Positions 44,262 to 56,639 of a stretch of 64,000 nucleotides of DNA are shown here, one piece after another. Numbering within the stretch: the stretch's first letter is position 1; the number at the start of each line of letters is the position of its first letter. Source of the stretch: Calliphora vicina (Eukaryota > Arthropoda > Insecta > Diptera > Calliphoridae). Below the pieces are notes generated by a model. That model saw only the letters and a program-made list of their open reading frames with translations, was not told the DNA's origin and made no database searches. The position numbers and the translations under genes are program-made. Location of the stretch: assembly GCF_958450345.1 (NCBI RefSeq), contig NC_088784.1, positions 92,681,947-92,745,946 of the forward strand, read 5' to 3'.

Positions 44262-44983
44262 AGCAAGTAAGAAAGTATGGTAGGTCAATACCCTACACTA
44301 AGTAAAAGAGCAAAAAAAATTTTCTTTTAAAATTTCAATAATTTATATTTTTGAGTGATTTTCGGAAGTGGGCCTTATATGGGGACTATGTATAATTATG
44401 GACCGATCACCATGGAATTAGGTCGTGTGATTTATGTCTATATGAAAGTTAACTATGTTGAATTTTGTGTGTTTGCCAACATTTTTAAGCCATTTATGCA
44501 CGTTAAAGTGATTTTCGGAAGCGGGTCTGTATGGGAGCTATGACTAAATATCGATCGTAACAAAATTTGGTGACATGAATTTTGTGTATATAAAACTTAT
44601 TTGGAGCGGAATTTGTGGAGATACATATATAAATTAAACATTTATGACCGATAAAGTCCAATTTCGGGAGGACATTTGTATGGGGGCTAGGTGAAATAAT
44701 GGACCGATTTCAGCCACTTTCAACTGGCTTGGTCCTTGATCCGAAAAAATAATATGTATCAAATTTCATCGAAATATCTTCAAAATTGTGACCTGTACTC
44801 TGCGCACAAGGTTTACATGGACAGCAGACCAGACGGACGGACGGACATCGCTTAATCGACTCAGAAAGTGATTCTAAGTCGATCGGTATACTTTAAGGTG
44901 GGTGTTAGACTAATATTTTTGGGCGTTACAAACATCTGCACAAACGCATTATACCCTCCTTACTATTGTGGTGTAGGGTATAA
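44262..44983 (+). repeat. Dispersed repeat R1, full-length copy
   Basis: From GCAAGTAAGAAAGTATGG to ACTATTGTGGTGTAGGGTATA. Both internal 'gtgattttcggaag' blocks and the CAGACGGACGGACGGACATC run are present. Confidence 0.9.
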
Positions 44984-44999
44984 TGACACGATATGTTTT

Positions 45000-47925
45000 T
45001 TTTGTTTATTTCGATAGATGGTCCGCTCATGTATCATACTAGCTGAACCCGGTCCGCGTTGTCATTGTTTGAACGTTGGGAATAAAAAAGTATTTATTTC
45101 TCCAATTGAAAAAAAAATTGTTTGTTTGACAATTTTTTGTTTGGGAGAAAAAAATTGTTTGGACAAAATTAATTTTTTTTTTCGCAAAATTTTTTTTTTA
45201 CAACAATCACTGGCCTTTTAACCCTGTATATAGGAAACTAAATAATCTATCTATAAGAAAAGGTAGATCAACAATTATACAATAACCTTTTCGACTTAAA
45301 AACACGAGTTAGGGTCTTTCTATATTAAGGTAATGTTAAGAGTTCTCTGAACATCAAATGCGGCAATTTAGAACAATTTTGATTGAAAAATTAAAACTCT
45401 CACATTTTCCAATATTTTTAAATAGATATAGAAAACGGAGATGTCAAATCCAACTGATCCTCCAATGTGGAAAATATTTTTTAAACTTTTTTAAGTATGT
45501 AACATTTTTTTATTAACTTGTTAACATTTTGTTTATTAAACGTTATTTTCTCAAATTGATCTCAAATTTAAAACGCAAATCTGTGGCTAGATTTGACTCT
45601 ATCATATATTAATTACATTTTATTTGAAATGTTTGCTTTTATATATATTGGATTTTACTTAATTAATCTCATTAGTTTCTCCATGGGTAAAACAAAACAA
45701 ATTTAATGTATATGAAATGTCATTATATATTTTGCTTAATTTAAAATCCATATTGAAAAAAGTTTACAATAATATGATATTTTAATGGTTTAATTATTGT
45801 TTAAACATCTTCTTCACAAACTCAAATTAAATTATACGTGTAGTTTTCAACTGAAATTTATGATCATTGATATAAAAACATTTGAAATTTGTATGTTTTA
45901 ATAAGTATTTTATGTTTAAACAAATCCCTGCAAAAAGCTAAAATAATTTTTTTTAATTTCTTTTTTATTACCCTCCATAAAAGAAGTTCTTCAGTTGCTT
46001 TATGCTACGCGTGAAACAGACTGTCTACGTGTTGTTGATTTTAAACTATAATTAAAATTTATTAATTTTTGTTTTTGCTTTTTACTATTAAAAAATACAT
46101 GTGAACATATAAATAATATTTAGAAAGTACTTAAGTAATTAAAAGTATATAAAATTTGTTTTTAAATAATTTCGCTTTTTTTATATTATTGCCTTGAATT
46201 ATTGAACAACACTTACTATATTACATTTATTATGACATTGTTATCAAACATAATCAGAAATTATAAAAGAAAATAAATATGAAACAAATTAAATTTAATT
46301 AAACTGCATAAAATGTGTTTATAGAGTGTAATAGTAAACCAATTGAGCAATTGAAATTTATGAGCAAATTATCAGCAATCATCTTTGGAATGTCACATGC
46401 ATGAAAAATGAAAGTATTTATTTTTATTATTCTCACTTTCATTTTCTTTTAATAATGAGTTGATTGAATGTAAAGTAATATTTATGGATTATCATATTTG
46501 ATAGCAAGCTTTCAATAAGCCATCATACCTCAGATAAAGGAAATTTTGATTTTTTAGTTTGTTTGCTAGTACCAGCTGTTAATTTCAATTTAAATGATTT
46601 TTTTTATTGAAGTTCGATTTAAAAATTTTCCACAAATTACTGGATCGCCCTTTTCTGATTGCATATAAATGTTTAAATGTGACCCTTTAATTAATTAATA
46701 ATTTTTTATTAAAAAAGAAATTCAGTTGATTTAATGTAATCAATGTTTTAGCTTACAGCCGCCTTTATAAATTCCAGATTTAATATTTAAATAACTAAAA
46801 TTTAAATATTAATAACATAAATAAGATCAATTTCCCCAATAAAAAAACCTAATTAACATTCCAAATTTTTATTTTGTTTTTTTTTAACAATTTTACCTAA
46901 ATTTCATTAAACCCCCTAAAGCTTAAAAACCCAACTTTATAAAACTAAACCTCAACAATTCCTACTTATTTATTCTTAAAATTTTAATTTAATAATGGCT
47001 GTGTGTTTTTTCTTATAACTAAGGAAAAATATATAAAGAAAAAAGCGAAAGTTTTCTATCAAGTTTTAAACAAACAAAAATTTAAAAATAATAATAATAA
47101 AAAAAACACTATAAACAATGTCACTGTATCAACAAACCCATTAAACTCAAACAAGATGCAACATTTATGATGATGATCATGATGAACATCATTAAGATCA
47201 TGATCATGTTTATGATGATGAGCACGAACATCTTAACAGACACAGAGCCACATGGCCGCCATAATTGTCATTCAAAAGCCTAAAAAAAAGTATTTGACTT
47301 CAAACAATACTTATAATCTAACAGGTTTCAAAGAAATTCCACTCAAAAAAAAGATGAATGAAAAGCAAAACAAAATAACATAAATTGAATATTTAATGAA
47401 TTGTTGAAAATTTTATTTGAAATTAAAAAGAAAACAAAACCATATAAAACCAAAAAATTTTATAAAGTTTAAAGGTGAGACAGACAGATGACATTTAAAT
47501 TTTCGGTTACTTTTCAAATTTGCTAGATTTGTTTAATCTGCGCCGCCCAGGTTTTCATTTAAAGTGGATTAATTTGCATTTTATTTTCGCTAAATCATTT
47601 ATTTGGAAACATGAGTTTTCATATATTTGTTATAAGCTTTTTACACCTTTTAAATTTCGACTTTTGTCTAAACAATTGCCTTTCAAAAACAAATGAATGT
47701 ATTCATGAAGGTTGGGAATTAAATCAATTGTCTAAAACACTTGGAAGGATCTTGGATTTTACATTTCTGATTTCAATGATATTTACCAATATTTGAAAAA
47801 TAATGAAAATTCGGCGGCATTTTGGGTTCAGAGAAATTACATCTAATTGTTAGAAAACAAATGCATTCACAACCGGTAATTTTTTTGGTATGGAGGTATC
47901 ATTGGATCACACTTCATAGAAACTT
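45000..47925. other. AT-rich, apparently unique stretch
   Basis: A possible Helitron 3'-end relic (ACTAGCTGAACCCGGTCCGC) lies at 45,039. A palindrome-rich ATGATGATCATGATG tract lies at 47,167-47,222. No coding frame recognised otherwise. Confidence 0.45.
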
Positions 47926-47929
47926 CAAG

Positions 47930-49480
47930 ATTCAATCATAAGTGTTTATGTTGAACAAGTTGAGCTTAAATTGTAGGTCCCTCTGTTAAATAACTGTTGT
48001 TTCAATCATAAGAAAAAAAAACTTGGAAAACCCAGCGTGGGTTATAGGTCTTGCTGAGTACATTAAAAATTGTGTCTAAAAATTTCAGAAACACTCTCAC
48101 ATTCATAAGTTATTCTAAAAAAAAATTGTTTTGAGTGATGTTTGTCGAATTATCGACCTGTAGCGCAATTAGTTTTTGTCTGACTTTAAATTTAGATAGA
48201 AAGCCCGACCATATAATACCCTACACTAAGTAAAAGAGAAAAAACAATTTTCTTTTGAAATTTCAATAATTTATATTTTTGAGTGATTTTCGGAAGTGGG
48301 CTTTATATGGGAGCTATGACCAATTATGGACCGATCACCATGAAATTCGGTCGTGTGATTTATGTCTATATTAAAGTTAACTATGTTGAATTTTGTGTGT
48401 TTACCAACATTTTTAAGCGATTTATGCACGCTAAAGTGATTTTCGGAAGCGGGTCTATATGGGAGCTATGACTAATTATGAACGGATCTTAACAAAATTT
48501 GGTGACATGAATTTTGTGGATATAAAACTTATTTGGAGCGAAATCTGTGGAGATACATATATAAATTAAACATTTATGACCGATAAAGTCCAATTTCGGG
48601 AGGACATTTGTAAGGGGGCTAGGTGAAATAGTAGACCGATTTCAGCCGGTTTCAATAGACTTGGTCCTTGAGCCGATCAAATAATATGTACAAAATTTGA
48701 TCGAAATATCTTCAAAATTGCGACCTGTACTTTGAGCAAAAGGTTTACATGGACAGCCAGCCAGCCGACCAGACGGACGGACGGACATCGCTTAATCGAC
48801 TCAGAAAGTGATTATAAGTCGATCGGTTTACTTTAAGGTGGGTGTTAGACTAATATTTTTTGGCATTACAAAGATCTGCACAAACGCATAATACCCTCTC
48901 CACTATAGTGGTGTAGGGTATAATAAAGGGAAACTTTATATGAAAATTTACACAATTTTTTGGAATATGCATTCTATGAATATATTATAGATCGTGTTAT
49001 AGATCGATTTTAGCTGCAATCTTTGGTTACTACGTTGATATATTTTGTATCCAATTATAAGAATAATTGTAGTTTCAATCGTATGTTAAATAATTTGCAT
49101 ATCAATCATAGATCTTTATATAGATATATTTTAGCTTTAATCTAAGTCTCTATATAAAGGATCACGGCCTCAAGCATTGATCTCTATTTTGAGTAATTTT
49201 TGCAATAATAGTAGGTCTTCATAATCAAATATTTTCTCTGCAATCGCAAGTCAATTTTAACTTCACTCGCAGTTCTATATGTTTAATAATTTTTGTTACA
49301 ATCGTTGATCTTTATATTGATACATTTTAGCTTCAATTGTAAGCAAAATTTAGCTTCAATCGTAGGTCTTTAATAATGAATAATTTTTGATCAATCTTAG
49401 ATCTGTCAAACAATTTTAGCTTCAGTCGTAAATTTAGCCCCAAATATTGGTAACTTTTTTTTTGAAATTTTAGCCACAAT
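47930..49480 (-). repeat. Degenerate short tandem array, reverse orientation, interrupted by R1
   Basis: The units (TTTAGCTTCAATCGTAGGTC plus TTTATATTGA variants) fill 47,930-48,010 and 48,955-49,480 and are the reverse complement of those at 43,340-43,885. R1 is inserted at 48,198-48,925. Confidence 0.75.
48198..48925 (+). repeat. Dispersed repeat R1, nearly full length
   Basis: Starts AGAAAGCCCGACCATATAAT (the outermost AACAAGT part is missing) and ends CTATAGTGGTGTAGGGTATA. It is very similar to the copy at 44,262. Confidence 0.9.
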
Positions 49481-49513
49481 TCGAATAATTAAGGAAAAAA
49501 TATATTTTTTAAC

Positions 49514-49973
49514 CTACACAGAAAAAACTATTTCTTAAACCTTTTCAATTCAAATATTTGTCATATATTGAACTGGTTTCAATTATTTCATAATTAAATC
49601 AAGTATTCATTTGCTCAAAAACAAAATTTCTTGATATTTTCTATTGAATTTTGAGTTTTGAATTTGATTATTTTGACAATTGAATATACAATTTTCGTCA
49701 TTGGTTGAATTTCAAATACAAAAATTATTGAATAGATAATTTTCGTAATTGAAAACACATTTTTGTTCAATAATTTTTGTATTTGAAATTCAACCAATAA
49801 CGAAAATTGTATATTCAATTGTCAAAATAATCAAATTCAAAACTCAAAATTCAATAGAAAATATCAAGAAATTTTGTTTTTGAGCAAATGAATACTTGAT
49901 TTAATTATGAAATAATTGAAACCAGTTCAATATGGGATAAATGTTTGAATTGAAATATAATTTTTTCTGTGTA
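49514..49973. mobile_element. Palindromic fold-back MITE, about 460 bp
   Basis: Ends TACACAGAAAAAACTATT and TTTTTTCTGTGTA. The arms (about 49,514-49,735 and 49,766-49,973) are almost exact reverse complements; the centre holds 'gaaaacacatttttg'. It carries no coding frame apart from a shadow at 49,615-49,818. A half copy lies at 2,170-2,443. Confidence 0.9.
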
Positions 49974-50049
49974 ATGAATAATATTTGTTTTAATTTAGAA
50001 CAAAAAATTATTTGATTAAACGAATACTTAAATAAATTTATTGGGTGTA

Positions 50050-50830
50050 TGACTTAAAAATGCCTGATTTTTCAAAATGTTTAGCTTTATTTTGAAACAT
50101 TTGCACAATACAAATGTATTCAAAGTATTGGGCATTGTTAGCTATGACCTTTTCCCATCTATCTGGCAACATATGGATTCCGAGCCAAAAGAACTGATCA
50201 TCTTTTGAGGCCAAGAAAGAATAAAGTCAATTTTGGATACTTTGTTCCAAAGTAAAGCGTCTCCCAGAGAGAGAGAGAGCGTTCGGCATCGATCGAAACA
50301 AATAGTAGTCAGACGGGGCATGGTCTGGGCTACAAGGCGGTGAGGCAAAACTATCCAACCACTTCTTTCTAAATACTTTTTAACGGGTATTGAAACATGT
50401 GGCCGAGTGTTGTCATGATGGAATATTACGGTTTCATGTCTGGCGTTTTTCGACTAATGCTCGATTCAATCGAATCAGTAGCATTCGTTACAGGTTCCCT
50501 CTAATAGTCTAGCCAGTTTTCAGCAGCTCATAATAGTTATGACCATTTTGGTCATACCAAATACAAAGCATTATATTAGCGCCATGAATATTTGGCTTCA
50601 CAAACTATCTCTTACGCTTCGGGTTATTGTAATGATTCAAGAACTATTTCAGACATACACAATCGTCTTTTATGGTCTCTCAGCTTTAATTTGTATGGTG
50701 TCCAATTTCCCTGCTTTTGCATGAATCGTGCTGCTGATTGAGTTGCTCCCAATGATTTTGTAAACTCTTGTTTAGTTTGACAACAATCATAGTTAGTAGA
50801 GTAATGCCTCCATTTCTTGGTCTTCAAGTC
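50050..50830 (-). pseudogene. mariner transposase pseudogene (irritans-like)
   Basis: On the minus strand, frame 50,827-50,624 reads YYDCCQTKQEFTKSLGATQS and MQKQGNWTPYKLKLRDHKRR (N-terminal). Frame 50,348-50,142 has RLTTICFDRCR, out of the true frame of the PYSPDHAPSDYYLF region. The first Asp region is partly deleted. Closely related to the copy at 41,881-42,610. Confidence 0.85.
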
Positions 50831-50834
50831 AATT

Positions 50835-51240
50835 TCAGATACATTGTTCCATATTGAAGCGTATCCCAGAGAGAGCGTTCTGCATCAATCGAATAAAAGC
50901 TTCATTCTAAATAGTTTTTAACAGTTTCATGTCTGGTCATGTTTTAATTGGAAGTAATGATTTGGTGTAAAAATGATTTTCTTCTATAGCGTTCAAGCAT
51001 CATTTCGTACATGCATAATCGTATTTCAAAGTACCCAATTTCCCTGTTTTTGAATGAATCCAGCTGCTCGAAAATCAACAGATTGAGTAGCTTTTTGGCT
51101 GGGCTATCATTTCCTTTCGCTACTTCTGAACCTCACAAACCATCTCCTGCACGTTGAAACCGATGAAACTCATTCACAATAAGGTTTGGTGGACAAACAG
51201 TGTTCTTCAGCAGACTTTTTTTTCATATTAAAGAAGTAAA
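50835..51240 (-). pseudogene. Second mariner fragment, same orientation
   Basis: It repeats segments of the preceding copy: a 'cgtatcccagagagagcgtt' block at 50,861, an altered first Asp region near 50,950 and an N-terminal QKQGNWVL-like region near 51,040. It is probably an independent insertion or a duplication adjoining the previous one. Confidence 0.7.
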
Positions 51241-51249
51241 GTAAAGCAA

Positions 51250-54200
51250 AACTTCCCGCATATGAAGCTTTGTTGGTATAAAATTCTAGAATATTCAATA
51301 ACTAAGTGAGAATAAACTCTTTTTTAAAAATAAAAACCGCGTTCAAAAGATACGCCATCTATTGTAAATCCAGCGGTTTTAAGTCGTGCACCCAATACAT
51401 AGTTACGAGTTAGTGATCTGTGCACTGATAAATCTGCACAGATAAAACAGATTCGTAGTAGCAACCGAATTTGTTGTCAAATGAATGATTCTGCCTTAGT
51501 GACCGAATTTTACAGTTGTGGCTACAATGTTTTAGAAGGGGTAACAAAATTTTGGTTGCTTCAACCGAACTTCTTCTTTATCAACTGTCTGTCTGATGAT
51601 AGAACCAAAAAATTCTCTGTTTACAGCCGCATCATTCAATTGGTAAATAATTCGTTTGCTACTTCAAATCTGTTTTCCATGTGTGATTAAAGCTGACTTA
51701 TGCCTTACTTCTAGAGGAAACATATTTTTTAATTTTTACTCGTAGATATTGATTTTAAATTAATGACAAGTTACCTTTTAGGTAAATTTATCTACAAAGT
51801 ATTTTACATCGTAGATATCCATTTGTTGAAATTACGGACATTATTCAAATTTATTTCAATATGAAAAACGAAATATCTTTAAACATCGATAACTTGATAA
51901 ATAGCTGGTTTTGATATAACAAAATATTTATGTTAATTTTTATTTTGTTCATCCATATTTTTTCTACATTTATGGAAAATCAGAAAATAATCAAAAACAG
52001 ATTGACTAATTTTTCCTGATTAAAATTTTTAATTTTATTTTCATTTAAATATGTATTTTATAATTTATGTTAATTTGAATTTACCTACCTTAACATTTCA
52101 TGATGTTGTGTGTTAGTATCTACGTATAAATACAAATTTTGATATTTGATTTCAAAAATGAAAGTGAAATTGTTTTTCAACACGCACCCACTATTTGAAC
52201 ATTTATTTTAACATTTTACAGAGTCTCTATTATGGTCTAATATTTATTGTTGTTTTTGTTTTCATTTTATTATAATTTCTATAACAAAGTTTGTTACTTA
52301 GACTATGGAACGTGCTTTCATGACCATTAACTATACTTTAGTTCAGTTTAGTTAGTTTTACTTACTTGGTTACTATTTTTCTTATTGTCGTTAGCTTATA
52401 ATAAACAAATAAATTTCTTTTTAAAATTTCTGCATTTATACTTTCATGGTCAAACTTTTGATTGACAACTTTTATTTAATTTTTTTTGTTCATTGTTTTC
52501 TTTTCAAATTTTATTTGTGATTTGCGTGTAGTTTATAGACGTTTGTTGCTTGTAGTGGTTGGCCAGTGTTCATTAGAGCTTGAAACTGAAATTAATTAGT
52601 TTCTTTTAGTTTCTAAGATCTCTTAAATTTAATTGTGTTTTATAATAATTGTAAGTAAATAGCCTTTGTGTGGTTTTTTCTCTCTCCTCTTATTTAATGT
52701 GTTTAATAAGCCAGTAAAAGAAATTTTGATTTATTTATCAGATTTTGGAAAAATTTTGCTAAAAGTAAAGAAATTATTAAAGAAAAGAAAATTTGAAAAT
52801 AAAGAAATTTTGGTGATTTAAGTGGTCAAAACAAAAGACTAAAACATGCAAACTTAGTGAGTGATTTTAATGATAAAAGAAATGATTATTAAGTACTTTA
52901 ATATGACAATTAAAGGGCTAAGTCTAAAGAAAAAACAAAAAGTGGAAAGAAACGATTTCAAGTTTTAAAAAAATTAAAATAATCTTTAGATTTACCTCTT
53001 AAAATGGTGGTAAAATAAAATATTTTGAAATCTGTGTGGGATATCATGTTTTAGCAGTAAGACTTTCAACTAATATATTAAATGAAACTTAACGAATAAA
53101 ACCAAAAGACTTATAACACAAACATGGCTGAGGAAAAAAAGAATTCAAAAGTTCGATGAAATTAAAACAAAAAAAATTTCGGATTTTAAGTAATAAAACA
53201 ACAAAAAAGTGAAACGATTTTTCCGCTATGATGTGATAAGTTCTGAAAATAAAACCTGCAGAATTTTGAAATTCAAAATTTAATTTTCAAAATTGTTCGC
53301 CTGCATTATTACAACCAAATTTCATAACACAAAACGCTCAATTTATTAAAATAAATATTATACTTTTGTTACAAAATAAACAATTTTCTTAATTTGCTTG
53401 ATATTTTCTATAGATGAATACAACACATTTTTTATGAATTTATTCCCCCCCTAAACACAAAACTTAAAGTTGATTGAACGTGAAATTAGCTGACTATGAT
53501 TTACTTAAACTAAAATTCATATAAATAATATGATTTACTTAAAAGCAAACAAAAATACGATTACAACAATTCCAACTAGTTCAATTGCTATTACCATAAT
53601 TTTCAAATATAAAAAGAAAAAACAATTTAATACAAATATGTATTAAACAATGACTTGTTTTACATGTTGCAAGGGATTTTGTAAAACCGCAACAATACAA
53701 GCAAAAATACATTTATGCCTCAACCACAAACAGCAAGTTGAAAAGAAAGAAAAATTATAAAAAAGAAATTATCTTCAGTCATAAATTTGCACTTGCAGAG
53801 TAATAATTTGCAACTACAATTGCCACATGTGGCATAAACTATGGAATCTGGCAGCAGACAAAAAAAAAACCTAAGACACAAGCAAAAGAAAACTAAAATC
53901 AATGGACTTTGTGAATACATACATATAAATTTTGCATATATAAAATAAATTTTAAAGCAAAAAACTTAACTTGTAGACAAAAAAAAAATTAACGTATTAC
54001 AAAAATTTCCAAACTCGCACAAAAAAAAAATGGTAGCAAATTTTGTAATCTTATTGCTTGTATGTAAGTACCATTCAATAATGTTGTATGTCTATATTAA
54101 ATGAAGTGAACAAAACTACATATACATATGTTGAAAGATTGCTTAAACCTGTAAGAAAACTTATGGTCAATTGATAGTGACTGGAAAAAAGTGACCCATA

Positions 54201-54330
54201 TTTATGTAAATCATAAATAGTTAAATCGAGTCATTTTAAATAATTAAATTTTGTTTAGATCAAAATTCATCGCATTCATGCAATATTATGGTGAGCTAGA
54301 CCTGATGCTGCTGACTGTTCCAGTTTTTTT
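51250..54330. other. AT-rich stretch without recognised feature
   Basis: Several small frames (for example 51,481-51,690 and 53,720-53,920) have no domain. Homopolymer runs are frequent. Confidence 0.5.
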
Positions 54331-54339
54331 TTTAAATTT

Positions 54340-56225
54340 TATATTAAATTCGAAAATAGGAACTGATGACTGAGTATTCTTAAAAAAATAATTTCACTCT
54401 TATTTGAAACCAATTTCTGACAGTTTTCCAATTTCGAACTTAAAAATTTTGAAAAAAAAAATCAAAATTTTCATTAATTTTAAAGTATTTTTATTGTAGT
54501 TTCAGATTACAAGATTTTTAAAATATGTTCGAAAATTCGAACTTAAGTTCGAAAATTTTTTAAAGTTGCCAAAATAATATCTATTACTTATGAAATTAAA
54601 AAAAAAAAGTTTTTAAAAATTTTCTTATTATATGAGATCAATTTCTTATATTTTCCAATCTCAAACTTTAAAATTTTGAAAAAAAATTTCAAAATGTTCA
54701 CTAAATTTAAAGTATTTACAATGTAGTTTCATAATATAAGCTACGAACTTAGGTTCTAAACATTTTTAAAGCTGCCAAATGGTGCTGCCAGGTCCAGTAC
54801 TATTCGACAATTTTAAATTAAATTCGAAAATGGGAACTGATGATCGAATAATTCTTAAATATGTCTCTAGATCATGATTATTTTTAAAAAACTAATTTTA
54901 TTCTTATTTGATATCAATTTCTAATTGTTTTCCAATTTCGAACTTAAAAATTTTTAGAAAAAAATTCAAAATGTTCAATAATTTTAAAGTATTTTCATTG
55001 TAGTTTCAGATTATAAGATTTTTAAGATATGTTCGAAAATTCGAACTTAAGTTCGAAAAGTTTTTAAAGTTGTCAAAATAATATCCATCACTATGAAAAT
55101 AAAACAAAATGTTTTTTAAAAATTTTCATTTTATTTGAGACCAATATAAGAAATTTTCTAATTTTAAACTTAAAGAATTTGAAAAAAATTTCAAAATGTT
55201 AATGAATTTTTTATTATTTTCATGTAGTTTCAGAATGTAAGCTTATTAAGATATGTTCGAAAATTCGAACTTAAGTTCGAAACATTCTCCCAAAATAACA
55301 TCTATCATTTAAGTATTTAAACAAAATACTTTTTATTGAGTTTTCTTTTATTATATTTTTCAATATCGAATTCGAAACATTTTGAAAAAAATTCCAACAT
55401 TTTCATGAGTTTTTTTTAGTATTTTTGTTGCAGTTTCAGATCGTACGCATTTTAAGATATGTTCGAAGATTCGAACTTCATTTTGAAATTTTTTTAAAGT
55501 CGCCAAAATAATATCTATCACTTAAGGATTTAAGTCAATAATTTTTATTAAGTTTTCTTTTATTTGAGGCCTCTTTCTAAGTAAGTATTATCAAATTTCA
55601 AACTTAAACATTCTGAACAAAATCTCAACATTTTCATGAAATTTTATTATTTTCTTTGCAGTTTCAAATATATAAGCTTTTTAAGATATATTCGAAATTC
55701 GAACATAGTTTCGAAAATTATTTAAAGCTGCCAAAATTATTGCTTTCTCTAAATTAAAAATATTAATTTAGTTTGATTTCAAACTTAAAAAATGTTTTCA
55801 CAATTTTCATGCATTTTCTTTGTAGTTTCGGAATACATAAAAGCTTTTTAAGATATGTTCTAAAATTCGGACTTAAATTCGAAATTTGTTTAAAGTTTTT
55901 AAAATAATATTATTTATTAATTTTCTTTTTATTTGAGGCCAATTTCTTATATTTTCCTATTTCGAATTTAAACATTTTGAAACAAATTTCAACATTTTCA
56001 TGAATTTGTAAGTATTTTCTTAGTAGTTTCAGAATATAATCTTTTTAAGATATATTCGAAAATTCGAATTTATATTCGAAAATTTTTTAAAGCTGCCAAA
56101 ATAATCTCCTAATCTTAAGGGTTCTTAAAAAACATAATTTTAGTTTGATTTTACCACTTTTTCGAACTTAAAAATTTTGAAATAAATTTTAAAATTTTCT
56201 TTTTAAGATATGTTCGAAAATTCGA
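54340..56225 (+). repeat. Diverged tandem array, units about 160-280 bp
   Basis: The word GATATGTTCGAAAATTCGAA and variants occur at about 54,528, 55,031, 55,255, 55,461, 55,691, 55,858, 56,055 and 56,212. Each is preceded by TTGTAGTTTCAGA and followed by AAAGCTGCCAAAATAATATC. TTCGAACTTAAGTTCGAA in the unit is palindromic. One unit near 54,750 lacks part of it. Confidence 0.85.
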
Positions 56226-56226
56226 A

Positions 56227-56517
56227 GTTTCGGGAGGACATTTGTATGGGGGCTAGGTGAAATAGTGGACCGATTTCAGCCAGTTTCAATAGACTTAGTC
56301 CTTGAGCCGAAAAAATAATATGTACCAAATTTGATCGCAATATCTTCAAAATTGCGACCTGTACTCTGTGCACAAGGTTTACATGGACAGCCAGCCAGCC
56401 AGCCTGCCGACCAGACGGACGGATGGACATCGCTTAATCGATGTCCATCCGTCCAAACGCATAATACCATCCACACAAACGCATAATACCCTCCCCACTA
56501 TGGTGGTGTAGGGTATA
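56227..56517 (+). repeat. Dispersed repeat R1, right end only, in the tandem array
   Basis: Starts GTTTCGGGAGGACATTTG and ends ATGGTGGTGTAGGGTATA. Array-like sequence 'actttagtttgatttgacca' resumes after it. The middle is altered by an inverted duplication (56,417-56,454). Confidence 0.85.
56417..56454. other. Perfect 16-bp hairpin formed by local inversion
   Basis: GGACGGATGGACATCG at 56,417 pairs exactly with its reverse complement at 56,439-56,454 around the 6-base loop CTTAAT. Other R1 copies continue CTTAATCGACTCAGAAAG here, so the hairpin arose within this copy. Confidence 0.85.
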
Positions 56518-56639
56518 AATACTTTAGTTTGATTTGACCACTTTTTCGTTGTCAATAACACTATATACACTAGACTCGCCCTTAATTTGGACTTTTGCGA
56601 TGCTCGCAAAGTCTAAAATTGTTATCCGTCACCTAAAAA

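Noticed and set aside
45039..45265. Second Helitron, suggested by ACTAGCTGAACCCGG at 45,039
   Set aside because: The CTAG and GC-rich stretch resemble a 3' end, but a credible TCTATATA start at the other side was not found.
47160..47230. ATGATGATCATG tract as a regulatory or CRISPR-like array
   Set aside because: Irregular trinucleotide-type simple sequence without spacers of fixed length; CRISPR is not expected in an insect genome.
56203..56609. Three overlapping minus-strand frames of 66-76 codons
   Set aside because: They are translations of the CCGTCC-rich right end of R1 and of its hairpin.
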